A DNA stretch of 64,000 bases from assembly GCF_014202505.1 (NCBI RefSeq), contig NZ_JACHGW010000002.1:682001-746000 (forward strand), written 5' to 3'. Below, one piece after another: positions 43,108-50,897 of the stretch. A model generated the notes under the pieces. It did no database searches, had not been told where the DNA came from, and saw nothing but the letters and a program-made list of their open reading frames with translations. The stretch comes from Armatimonas rosea (GTDB taxonomy: Bacteria; Armatimonadota; Armatimonadia; Armatimonadales; Armatimonadaceae). A program made the position numbers and the translations under genes. Every line of letters begins with the position of its first letter. The first letter of the stretch is position 1.

Positions 43108-44297
43108 TGGTTGACGGTAGTACAAAAGTCAAGGTTCTTTATCTAGATCATACGGCAAAATGGTCGGGTGGAGAGATTGCTCTTTATAGGACTTTGAGTG
43201 CACTCGATCGAAGCGTTGTTGAGCCTAATGTCCTACTACCCATGCCGGGAGAGTTTGCTAGTCGTCTGCAATCCGTGGGGGTTACAACGGAGATCGATCC
43301 CATTGATGAGAAGATCCTAGAGATTCGTAAAGATAGCTTGGGGAAACGGTCTCTCCGCGATGTTGGAGTTGCTTCTTCCTACATCCGATATTCCCTCCGA
43401 ATTGCGAAACGCGCAAAAGCGAAAAAAATGGATTTGATCCATTGTAACTCGTTAAAATCAGATTTTTATGGAGCAGTTGCAGGGAAAATCGCACGGGTTC
43501 CTGTCGTATGGCATGTACGCGATTATATCGATTCTTCATATCTACCCTCGAAGGTTGCAACTCTCTTTCAGAAGTTTGCTCAGAAAATTCCAAATGGAGT
43601 GATCACAAACTCAAAAAGTACCGAGTTAGGTCTTTTCCCTAAAGGTGCTGGACGTCAGCTCTCTCGCGTTGTCTATGATGGGCTGATGGAGAGTGAACTT
43701 CAGTCTGCTTGTCCTACTCTTTTTACGGAGTGGAGAGACGCTAAACCTAAGATTGGTTTACTGGGACGGATTGTTGCCTGGAAAGGGCAACATGTCTTTA
43801 TCGATGCAGCTAGGGAACTGAAAAATCGTGGCATCGAGGCGCAATACCAGATTATTGGTGCCCCTCTTTTTGGGGAGGCTGACTATGAGGCTAAGATAAA
43901 AAAACAGGCGGAACCCTTGGGGAGCCAAATGGAGTTTCTAGGGTTTCGAAGTGATGTGCCTGCACTGCTGCGCCAGCTTGACATACTCGCTCACTGCAGT
44001 ATCTCTCCGGAGCCATTTGGCCAGGTGGTAGTGGAAGGGATGGCAGAAGGGTTACCTGTGGTCGCAAGTGATGGGGGAGGCGTGGTGGAGATTATTGAGC
44101 AAGGGGTACACGGGATTCGGACTCCGATGGGGGATGCTGTTGCCCTTGCAGATGCACTCCAGGATCTGTTGCTGCACCCTGAGAAGGCTAGCATGCTGGG
44201 GCGCTCGGCACATGCGCGGGTTCGGGAAAAATTTACTGCCGCTCACTCTGCACGTGGGGTAGAATCGTTCTACCAAGAGCTTCTTGGAAGAAAATAG
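43107..44297 (+). CDS. Glycosyltransferase family 4 protein (first)
   Basis: GT-B-fold glycosyltransferase of 396 residues. The N-terminal domain begins VLYLDHTAKWSGGEIALYR, with the GGxE nucleotide-loop pattern. The C-terminal domain shows PKIGLLGRIVAWKGQHVFI and the E-x7-E sugar-nucleotide signature EPFGQVVVEGMAEGLPVVA, followed by GGVVEIIE. It transfers a sugar during repeat-unit assembly on the cytoplasmic side. The gene is AT-rich like the polymerase and overlaps it by 1 bp. Donor and acceptor unknown. Confidence 0.9.
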   Translation: MVDGSTKVKVLYLDHTAKWSGGEIALYRTLSALDRSVVEPNVLLPMPGEFASRLQSVGVTTEIDPIDEKILEIRKDSLGKRSLRDVGVASSYIRYSLRIAKRAKAKKMDLIHCNSLKSDFYGAVAGKIARVPVVWHVRDYIDSSYLPSKVATLFQKFAQKIPNGVITNSKSTELGLFPKGAGRQLSRVVYDGLMESELQSACPTLFTEWRDAKPKIGLLGRIVAWKGQHVFIDAARELKNRGIEAQYQIIGAPLFGEADYEAKIKKQAEPLGSQMEFLGFRSDVPALLRQLDILAHCSISPEPFGQVVVEGMAEGLPVVASDGGGVVEIIEQGVHGIRTPMGDAVALADALQDLLLHPEKASMLGRSAHARVREKFTAAHSARGVESFYQELLGRK

Positions 44298-44314
44298 GCT
44301 AGAGGAAGAAAAGC

Positions 44315-45460
44315 GTGCGGATTGCAATTGTCCATGATGACCTGACCCAGCGAGGGGGAGCGGAGCGTGTGGTCGAGGCAATGCACGAGATCTGGCCCGA
44401 CGCGCCTGTCTTTACGTCTGTGTACGATCCCAAGGGCACGTTTTCGTCCTTTGCCAAGATGGATATACGTACCTCGTTTATGCAAAAAATCCCTTTGGCT
44501 TCCCAGGCACGGTACAACAAGCTCTTTCTACCCTTGTATCCCCTTGCATTTGAGACCCTTGATCTGCGTGGCTATGACGTTGTGGTCTCAAGCTCGACAC
44601 GATTTGCGCATGGTATCTTAACAACACCTGAGACCTGTCACTTGTGCTACTGCCACTCTCCGTCCCGGTTTGCATGGCGCTATCATGAGTACATTACCGA
44701 GGGAGACTTTGGAAGACTCTCGAAAATTGCGTTGCAACCTCTGATTCATCGCATTCGCCTCTGGGATTATATTGCTGCTCAGCGAATAGAGTGCTATATT
44801 GCGAACTCCTTTAATATATCGAGGAGAATTCGTAAGGTATATGGTCGTGATTCTGATGTTGTCTACCCTCCTGTAGATATTGCACGTTTTAGAGTGGAGG
44901 CTAACCCGAAAAATGACTATTTGCTTATTGTGTCACGGTTGCTGTCCTACAAGAAAATCGATATTGCAATAGAAGCCTGTAACCGTCTGAAAATTCCCCT
45001 GAAAATTGTGGGTTTAGGCCCCGATATGGGCCGACTGAAAGCGATGGCTGGACCCACGATCGAGCTCCTTGGGCGGCTACCTGATGGCGGGCAGCTCGCC
45101 GAGCTCTATTCTAACTGCCGTGCCTTTCTCTTTCCCGGTGAGGAAGATTTTGGGATCGCCCCCGTGGAGGCAATGGCATCGGGGAGGCCGGTGATTGCGT
45201 ACCGCGCAGGAGGGGCGATTGAGACGGTGATCGAAGGACGAACCGGGCTGTTCTTTGATGAGCCCACCCCAGAGGCCGTTTGTGATGCCATCACGCGCTT
45301 GGAGAAGCTCTCGCTGGATCCTGCCCAAATCTGTGCCCACGCAGAGACCTTCAGCAAAGATGCCTTCCAGCGGCGACTTTCGGTCTTAGTGGAGCGCCGT
45401 CTCGTGGAGCACCGTGCGCGCTATGAGTGCATCTCGCCCAAGCACGGAGAGCAGGCGTGA
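44315..45460 (+). CDS. Glycosyltransferase family 4 protein (second)
   Basis: GT-B-fold glycosyltransferase of 381 residues. It starts RIAIVHDDLTQRGGAERVVE with a GGAE motif, then DVVVSSSTRFAHGI, with the C-terminal domain carrying LLIVSRLLSYKKIDIAIEA and the E-x7-E signature PGEEDFGIAPVEAMASGRPV, then GGAIETV. The start codon is GTG, with GAGGAAG 8-10 bp upstream. It resembles WbaZ-like mannosyltransferases in its opening (TQRGGAERVVEAMHEIWPDA) but that is only a hint. Composition returns to high GC near its 3' end. Confidence 0.9.
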   Translation: MRIAIVHDDLTQRGGAERVVEAMHEIWPDAPVFTSVYDPKGTFSSFAKMDIRTSFMQKIPLASQARYNKLFLPLYPLAFETLDLRGYDVVVSSSTRFAHGILTTPETCHLCYCHSPSRFAWRYHEYITEGDFGRLSKIALQPLIHRIRLWDYIAAQRIECYIANSFNISRRIRKVYGRDSDVVYPPVDIARFRVEANPKNDYLLIVSRLLSYKKIDIAIEACNRLKIPLKIVGLGPDMGRLKAMAGPTIELLGRLPDGGQLAELYSNCRAFLFPGEEDFGIAPVEAMASGRPVIAYRAGGAIETVIEGRTGLFFDEPTPEAVCDAITRLEKLSLDPAQICAHAETFSKDAFQRRLSVLVERRLVEHRARYECISPKHGEQA

Positions 45461-45473
45461 GTAGGGTGCGGGA

Positions 45474-47327
45474 ATGAGCCAGGCACCGGACCCTTGGGAG
45501 CGGCGTGAGGTCGAACGGGCAAGGTTTCGTAAGAAGCAAGGCGAGCCACGTGATCTCTTCGATGAGCTGCAACGCAATCAGCGCCCGCTCGGACTATTGT
45601 TCTTCTTGGCGCTCTTGTTACTGGCTGAGGTGCCTCTGATCGAGGCGCGTGGCCGACTCTATCTCTCGATGGGCGCGACCATTGGTCTGCTCTTCGTGCT
45701 GGCATCTTGTCGTGACTATAGCGAGCCACTGATCCATTTTTTTAAACGTTTGCCAAACATCGTGTGGCTGGTCGGCTTACTCTATGGAATGGCTAGTTTC
45801 TTCTGGGCACCTAACACAACTGTTGCGACAGGGGAGCTCGTTCGGCTGCTGGCGGGTGCAGGGGCCTATCTAGTTGCTGCCTATACCTTAAAAGATCGTC
45901 GAGAGCTTGGGGTTGTGCTAGGAGGGGTGATCTGTCTGGGGTGTGGGATCGCCCTCTACGATATTGCACACTTCGCTCAGAAGACAGGGCTGCAGTCCGG
46001 GCATTTTTCGGCCAATAACCTCAGTATCCTCGGGACCCACGAGAGCGTTGGCTCTCTGCTTGCTCTGCTCTTACCTCTTGCGCTGACACTGGGGCTGTCT
46101 CGGGCGATTGAGGAGCGTGGGCGTCTCCTCGCCCAAGCTGCATCCCTGGTTCTAGGATTTGCCTGGATCATGGTGCGCTGCCGCTCTGCCTGGCTAGGGG
46201 GGATCGTTGCCCTGCTGGTGATGGGCTTTCTAGTGTGGCGCTACCCCCTCTCTGAGCGCACGACAAAACGGCAGGGGCGGCAGTCGTGGAAAGAAAATCT
46301 CACCTCCCCGTTGGTGCTGGTGGTGGCTGCTCTGGTGGTGATGGCACTCGTGGGAGGGGTTGCACCTCTGCTCTCTCGTCGTGCGGCTGCACTGATCAAC
46401 CCCTTGGAGGATGGCTCACTAGGGGTTCGCTTGGTCATGTGGAAGGGCGCCCTCCAGATGCTCTCGCTCAAGCCTGTCTTGGGGTGGGGACTGGGAGGCT
46501 ACTTAATCCTCCAGGGACGCTGGACACACCTCGGTGATGCGCCGGAGCAAGTCCTGCTCTACGGGACAGGGCACCAGAATATCGCGCACAACTACTACCT
46601 TCAGTGGGCTGCTGAGACCGGGGGTATTGGGCTGCTGCTCTTTGTGCTGACCATGTTTTGCCTCTTGGGCTATGCAGCAAAGGCTCTACCACGGCTTGCA
46701 CAGGGCTGGGAGAAGACACTGCTGATTGCCTGCTTTGCGACACTGCTGGGAGCACTGGCCGAGGTGGCAGGCTCACCCGCCTTTCAGTTCTGTGGTGTCT
46801 GGGCGATCTTCTGGACCCTGGCGGGGATTCTCTTGGCGAGTGCTCGCTTGGCTGATCCTGAGCCCAAGCTACAGCGTGAGCTGCCAACACTCGGCGCGGG
46901 AGCGGTCTTTGCTGTCCTTGTCTGTGCGGGAGGGCTCTGGCTTGGAAAGCGTGTGTGGGACCCAAGAGGAGAGCCACGCGGTGTCTTTCAGCTTGTCGAG
47001 CAGAGTAAGGGCCCCTACCATCCTGGAGAGACGCTGCGCTGGCGTGCCCTCTATCGCACAAGCCAGGGCGCTGAGCTTCCTACTCATCCTGGCACGGAGT
47101 GGGTCGCCCCTGTTTGGTTTGAGCAGGCTCCTGGTTCGGTGCCGCGCCCGGTTCAGAGCCAGGAGTGGGCCCTGCACCGTGTGGCTAAAGACACCACAAC
47201 AGGCTACTCCGAGCTATCCCTACGCCTCCCACCCGCCGAGACAGGGATGGTGCAAGTGCAAGCTGTCTACCAGGACTCCTTTGGGCGCACCTACTCCGCA
47301 TCGCGTGTCGCCGACGTGACAAAATAA
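45474..47327 (+). CDS. O-antigen ligase family membrane protein
   Basis: Membrane protein of 617 residues with about 12 hydrophobic segments and a periplasmic loop containing WGLGGYLILQGRW and HNYYLQWAAETGGIGLLLF, the Wzy_C/O-antigen ligase motif. The C-terminal about 130 residues after the last segment form a soluble domain (RVWDPRGEPRGVFQLVEQSK onward), an unusual extension for this family. The final DVTK lies before the terminator. High GC, unlike the polymerase-like gene. Either of the two could polymerise the repeat unit; which does which is not clear. Confidence 0.85.
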   Translation: MSQAPDPWERREVERARFRKKQGEPRDLFDELQRNQRPLGLLFFLALLLLAEVPLIEARGRLYLSMGATIGLLFVLASCRDYSEPLIHFFKRLPNIVWLVGLLYGMASFFWAPNTTVATGELVRLLAGAGAYLVAAYTLKDRRELGVVLGGVICLGCGIALYDIAHFAQKTGLQSGHFSANNLSILGTHESVGSLLALLLPLALTLGLSRAIEERGRLLAQAASLVLGFAWIMVRCRSAWLGGIVALLVMGFLVWRYPLSERTTKRQGRQSWKENLTSPLVLVVAALVVMALVGGVAPLLSRRAAALINPLEDGSLGVRLVMWKGALQMLSLKPVLGWGLGGYLILQGRWTHLGDAPEQVLLYGTGHQNIAHNYYLQWAAETGGIGLLLFVLTMFCLLGYAAKALPRLAQGWEKTLLIACFATLLGALAEVAGSPAFQFCGVWAIFWTLAGILLASARLADPEPKLQRELPTLGAGAVFAVLVCAGGLWLGKRVWDPRGEPRGVFQLVEQSKGPYHPGETLRWRALYRTSQGAELPTHPGTEWVAPVWFEQAPGSVPRPVQSQEWALHRVAKDTTTGYSELSLRLPPAETGMVQVQAVYQDSFGRTYSASRVADVTK

Positions 47328-47354
47328 AACAGAGGCACAGGTGCCTCTGTTTTT
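47326..47354. terminator. Bidirectional terminator between the exopolysaccharide operon and the fasciclin gene
   Basis: The 13-bp stem AAAACAGAGGCAC / GTGCCTCTGTTTT (47326-47353), with T runs on both strands, ends the convergent transcripts. Confidence 0.88.
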
Positions 47355-47372
47355 GGGACGAGAGCTCGTGGT

Positions 47373-48131
47373 CTAAGGCTCTTGGAGAGGGGCCTCGATC
47401 GGGTGTATCCAGCCGTTGCTAGCTGCGATATCGTTCTGGGACACGAGGATATTGTTGATGGTCAGTATCCCGTTTTTATTGTGCACTGTCACCTTGTCAC
47501 CAGACAGAGTCTCGAGTGTCGTACCGTCTTTGAGCGCCAAGAGCTCGCTGATCTTATAGCGGCCCGAGACGGTGTGGCGCTTGATCAGGGAGACCAGAGC
47601 ACTCTTGTTGCTGGGATCCTTGAGCTGTGCAAGCTGTGTAGCACTCAGCAGGCTGAGGCCCGAGTTGCTCGGTGCAAAGAACGTATAGGGGTGATCCTCA
47701 CGCAGGAGGTTGACCTGCTCTGCGGAGTCGATCAGCCGGACGGTCTCAGAGAAGTCCTCGGGCTTGCTCTTGAGGACATCGTAGATGGGCTGATTGCTGG
47801 CCCCGGCAATCATGGCTCCATTGAGCCCACTGGCTGCTCCACCGGCCGCCGCTCCGACGGCGCGTGAGTCCAGGATGGTGGAGTAGGCACCAAGGCCAAG
47901 GAGCCCCAGGGCCACGCCTGTGATGGCATTTCGGTTTGTTAGCCCTTTGATGCCTAGAAAACTGCCGCTATTGTCGCTGTTGCCACTAAGATACCCATCG
48001 GCTGGCTGACCACCCGAAGGAGGCTGAACCGAGCCTAGGGCTGTCTGGCCCCGCATGGGGATCTGACTGGCGACTAGTCCCGCGATGGCGAGGGCTGCGG
48101 TTAGACGAAGAGCTCGCTCTTGATACTTCAT
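47373..48131 (-). CDS. Fasciclin-domain protein (first), membrane-anchored or secreted
   Basis: Protein of 252 residues with a basic N-terminus and a hydrophobic segment (LRLTAALAIAGLVASQIPMRG), a signal peptide or anchor. A glycine- and alanine-rich linker follows. The fasciclin (FAS1) domain is at about residues 115-250: DVLKSKPEDFSETVRLID, YTFFAPSNSGLSLL, then LKDGTTLETLSGDKVTVHNK, ILTINNILVSQNDI and NGWIHPIEAPL. FAS1 domains mediate adhesion. It faces the exopolysaccharide operon and is followed by its paralogue. Confidence 0.9.
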   Translation of the reverse strand: MKYQERALRLTAALAIAGLVASQIPMRGQTALGSVQPPSGGQPADGYLSGNSDNSGSFLGIKGLTNRNAITGVALGLLGLGAYSTILDSRAVGAAAGGAASGLNGAMIAGASNQPIYDVLKSKPEDFSETVRLIDSAEQVNLLREDHPYTFFAPSNSGLSLLSATQLAQLKDPSNKSALVSLIKRHTVSGRYKISELLALKDGTTLETLSGDKVTVHNKNGILTINNILVSQNDIAASNGWIHPIEAPLQEP

Positions 48132-48215
48132 TTCCTTCTCCCATTAAAACTGGGGAGTCTGTAACTCCAGTTTGTATCTTCGGAAAAAGAGAATGCAAAT
48201 ATCAGGCCAGAACGC

Positions 48216-48250
48216 AAAAAAACCGATAGCAGAAAAGCTACCGGTTTTTT
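48216..48250 (-). terminator. Terminator of the second fasciclin gene
   Basis: The stem AAACCGATAGC / GCTACCGGTTT, with one mismatch, around AGAAAA; a T run follows on the minus strand. Plus-strand T runs are also present. Confidence 0.85.
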
Positions 48251-48272
48251 CGTGTTTTTTGTTGACTAGAGA

Positions 48273-48959
48273 CTAGTCTTGGGCCGCGACCACACCATTG
48301 GCAGAGAGAACCCAGCCATTGCTTGCAGGATACTCATTGCTCAGGATCTCGATCCCATTGACCGTCAGCTTGTCACCCTCAAGCTTGAGGACGAGCGGAT
48401 CGCCCGAGAGGGACTGTAGGGTCTTGCCCTGGCTGGCGGCATCCTTCAGGCGCTGTAGGTTGTAGCTACCTGCCACCGTGATGGAGTCCAGGAACTTCTT
48501 GGCCTCATCGCTGCCCGCTGCCTCACCCAGAAGGCCAACCTTGTTTGCACCAAGAGCCTTAGCAAGGGCGCTGTTGGTCGGGGCGAAGATGGTCAGGGAA
48601 CCCTGGCTGAACTTATCAACAGAACCCGAGTTGCGAATAAGCTTCGCGAGGTCGCTGAAGTCAGGGGTGCCGCTGATGACTTCGTAGATGCTCGAGGCCG
48701 CGCCCGGAAGGCCAGCTCCCTTGATCGTAGCACCACCGCTGGTCTTGCCTGCGTTGACGATGGCACCGTAGACGGCTCCAACAAGAACACCACCTACCGC
48801 AGCACCCCCTGCACCCTTGAGGGTCAGGAGACCATTACCATTATCTACATAGCCGTCCGCAGCCAGGCTGACTGAAGGACGAGCCGGGATCTGCGTGGCC
48901 ACCACACCGACGATTGCGAAGGCCATGGCCATACGAATAAAGCGATTCTTAAACTTCAT
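48273..48959 (-). CDS. Fasciclin-domain protein (second)
   Basis: Protein of 228 residues, a paralogue of the gene at 47373. The signal is KFKNRFIRMAMAFAIVGVVATQIPARP, close to its neighbour's ASQIPMRG. The FAS1 domain shows YEVISGTPDFSDLAKLI, LTIFAPTNSALAKAL and KTLQSLSGDPLVLKLEGDKL, ending EYPASNGWVLSANGVV. The ATG at 48959 is chosen because CAGGAGC sits 6 bp upstream; the frame is open further upstream without a signal. A TATACT at 49083-49088 could be the -10 box, giving a leader of about 120 bases. Confidence 0.9.
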   Translation of the reverse strand: MKFKNRFIRMAMAFAIVGVVATQIPARPSVSLAADGYVDNGNGLLTLKGAGGAAVGGVLVGAVYGAIVNAGKTSGGATIKGAGLPGAASSIYEVISGTPDFSDLAKLIRNSGSVDKFSQGSLTIFAPTNSALAKALGANKVGLLGEAAGSDEAKKFLDSITVAGSYNLQRLKDAASQGKTLQSLSGDPLVLKLEGDKLTVNGIEILSNEYPASNGWVLSANGVVAAQD

Positions 48960-49185
48960 GCTTTGCTCCTGAAAATCAGTGCCCGATAGGACGTTGATCC
49001 AAACCACAGGGGGAGACGAAAACCCCTGGAAATCTATACAGAGGGGACTCGCCGAGGCGAAGGGACACCCTCACACAGGGACAGTATACCCTAGAAAATA
49101 AATTTTGACGCGCAATTCAGGAAAAAAAATAGAGAGGGCAAGATTCGTACCAAAGCGATCCCAGGGCAGTGGGTACTATAGGAGC

Positions 49186-49578
49186 ATGCCTGATCAAATC
49201 CGAACTGCACAGATTGTCGGGGTGGACCCGGAGACGCTTGAGGTGAGCCCGCACTTCCCAGGGACCTACGGCTTCTATGTGCGACTCTCCTGTGACCCTG
49301 GCCCGGAGTGGGCCGCCGAGCTTGAGGGGATCTACACTGCCGCTGTCCGCGCTTCCAAGCCCCCTGTGGTCTTTCGCGGTGATACCCTCTGCATCTTCTA
49401 TCTCCCCGCCTACACCACTGAGCTGCCCGAGTACCTGGCATTCCTCACGGAGATCGTCGCCCAGGCCAATGCCGCTGTCGAGCGCCGAAATGCCGTGCTC
49501 CCTGACGATAGTGAAACACGCGAGACATTTCGCCAGCAGCTCCAGTCCCTGGCACTTACCTACCGACAAACACGATAA
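49186..49578 (+). CDS. Small cytoplasmic protein of unknown function
   Basis: 130 residues, starting MPDQIRTAQIVGVDPETLEV. The order of predicted strands and helices (TYGFYVRLSCDPGPEWAAEL, TLCIFYLPAYTTELPEYLAF, a C-terminal helix with EIVAQANAAVERRN) suggests a single alpha/beta domain. No signal peptide and no motif I recognise. GGAG lies just before the ATG and a TACTAT at 49174-49179 could be its -10. It is followed by the peroxiredoxin after 25 bp and is probably co-transcribed. Possibly a regulator or accessory of the redox pair; that is guesswork. Confidence 0.65.
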   Translation: MPDQIRTAQIVGVDPETLEVSPHFPGTYGFYVRLSCDPGPEWAAELEGIYTAAVRASKPPVVFRGDTLCIFYLPAYTTELPEYLAFLTEIVAQANAAVERRNAVLPDDSETRETFRQQLQSLALTYRQTR

Positions 49579-49603
49579 AATATCCCTTGGAGGAACCCAG
49601 AGA

Positions 49604-50176
49604 ATGCTTTCCCTTATACCTATCTTTCTGCTTGCGCAGGAGATCTCCGCCAAGCCCCTTGTGCAAGGCGATCCCCAGCCCCCGGTCGCCGCCAAGCCTG
49701 CCGACCCCGCCCTCGCGCTGATCGGCAAGAAGGCCCCCGAGTTTACGCTACCCGATCAGAACGACAAGCCTGTCGTCCTCAAAGACGCATTGAAGGCCAA
49801 GAAATGGGTTGTACTGGCGTTCTACCCCGCCGACATGACCGCGGGCTGCACCCTGCAGAACAAGTCCTACACCGCAGGAAAAGACAAGTTCGCTCCGCTC
49901 AATGCCCAGGTCTACACGATCTCGACTCAAGACACCAAGAGTAAGCAGAAGTTCTGCGAGCGCGATGCCCTCACCAACACGCTCCTCTCCGATGTGGGGG
50001 CGAGAGTGACCGAGGCCTATGGAGTGCTCAACAAAGAGCGTGGCGTGGCACGGCGCGTGACGTTTTATATCAACCCTAAAGGCCGCATTGTCGCAGTCGA
50101 TACCAAGATCAATGTGAAGAACGCCGCCGACGATACCGTGGCGATGCTGCAGAAGCTCCAGGAGGAAAAACACTAA
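49604..50176 (+). CDS. Exported BCP-type peroxiredoxin
   Basis: Peroxiredoxin of 190 residues. A short hydrophobic signal (MLSLIPIFLLAQEISAKPL) precedes the mature part; GKKAPEFTLPDQNDKPV is the usual N-terminus of the BCP/PrxQ group, and the peroxidatic Cys is in FYPADMTAGCTLQNKS. The helical resolving Cys, normally five residues later, is replaced by Lys; another Cys occurs at KQKFCERDAL. Either that Cys or an external thiol must complete the cycle. The thioredoxin-like gene starting at its stop codon (TAATG) is a natural reductant. Confidence 0.87.
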   Translation: MLSLIPIFLLAQEISAKPLVQGDPQPPVAAKPADPALALIGKKAPEFTLPDQNDKPVVLKDALKAKKWVVLAFYPADMTAGCTLQNKSYTAGKDKFAPLNAQVYTISTQDTKSKQKFCERDALTNTLLSDVGARVTEAYGVLNKERGVARRVTFYINPKGRIVAVDTKINVKNAADDTVAMLQKLQEEKH

Positions 50177-50610
50177 TGCCCGGTCCCGCTCCCATCGACC
50201 CCGCTGGCCTGAAGGCCGTTGTCGCAAAGAACAAAGGGAAGGTTGTCGTGGTGAACTTCTGGGCCTCCTGGTGCGTGCCCTGCAAGCAGGAGTTCCCCGA
50301 TCTAGTTGCGGCTGTCAAGGCAGCCGGCGCAACGCTCATCACGGTTGCCTGCGACACGCCTCAAGACGCCGCGACTAAGTCTGCCAAGTTTTTGACGACC
50401 CAGGGCGCGACTGCCAATGCGTTCTTCAACAAGGCCAACACCGATATCGCCGCCTACCTAAAGTGGCTAGAGCCCAAGGCCCCGCCGACGTCCCCGATCC
50501 CGCGTACCTATGTCTTTAGCCCCACGGGCAAGCTGGTCAAGGCGATGTCTGGCAAGCACGATGCCGCCGCCTTTACCGCCGAGATCACCGCCGCCAAGGC
50601 CGCTAAGTAG
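50176..50610 (+). CDS. TlpA-like thioredoxin-fold protein
   Basis: Thioredoxin-fold protein of 144 residues with the active site WASWCVPCKQEF and the cis-Pro region PIPRTYVFSPTGKLV. It resembles TlpA/ResA but begins MPGPAPIDPAGLKAVV without a signal peptide, so it is probably cytoplasmic as annotated, unless a downstream export route exists. Starts 1 bp inside the peroxiredoxin stop (TAATG), so the two are translated together. Likely reduces a disulfide, perhaps of the peroxiredoxin. Confidence 0.87.
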   Translation: MPGPAPIDPAGLKAVVAKNKGKVVVVNFWASWCVPCKQEFPDLVAAVKAAGATLITVACDTPQDAATKSAKFLTTQGATANAFFNKANTDIAAYLKWLEPKAPPTSPIPRTYVFSPTGKLVKAMSGKHDAAAFTAEITAAKAAK

Positions 50611-50616
50611 CTTTAC

Positions 50617-50649
50617 GCCCCCACCCGATAATTCGGGAGGGGGCTTTTT
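50617..50649 (+). terminator. Rho-independent terminator after the peroxiredoxin-thioredoxin pair
   Basis: GCCCCC-CCCGA / TTCGGG-GGGGGC stem (50617-50644) with one A-A mismatch, followed by TTTTT at 50645-50649. It runs to the start codon of the next small gene. Confidence 0.9.
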
Positions 50650-50895
50650 ATGTTTATTGGGCTACAAGTTCTCTTCTCCTGGCTTGTCGGAGGTACGTTA
50701 ATCTACCAAGGAGCAAAGGCCTTTCGGAAAGACAAAAAGAGAGCTCTCGCCTGGTTGGGGCTAGGGGCTCTTTCGTTGCTCTGGTTTCCTTGGGTGTGCT
50801 GGGACGAGGACCGGCGAACCTGTACGGACTCTGAGGGAACCTACCTGATCTCTACGAAAGACTGGAATGCTGGAGAGCGGTGCAAAGAGCGGTAG
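50650..50895 (+). CDS. Small membrane protein, unknown function
   Basis: 81 residues: two hydrophobic segments (FIGLQVLFSWLVGGTLIY and LAWLGLGALSLLWFPWVCW) flank KAFRKDKKR, then a short polar tail with two Cys pairs-like positions (CWDEDRRTC). It starts exactly after the upstream terminator, which is unusual, and no promoter is visible in the gap, so expression is doubtful. The start codon may instead be further in. No family recognised. Confidence 0.45.
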   Translation: MFIGLQVLFSWLVGGTLIYQGAKAFRKDKKRALAWLGLGALSLLWFPWVCWDEDRRTCTDSEGTYLISTKDWNAGERCKER

Positions 50896-50897
50896 TG

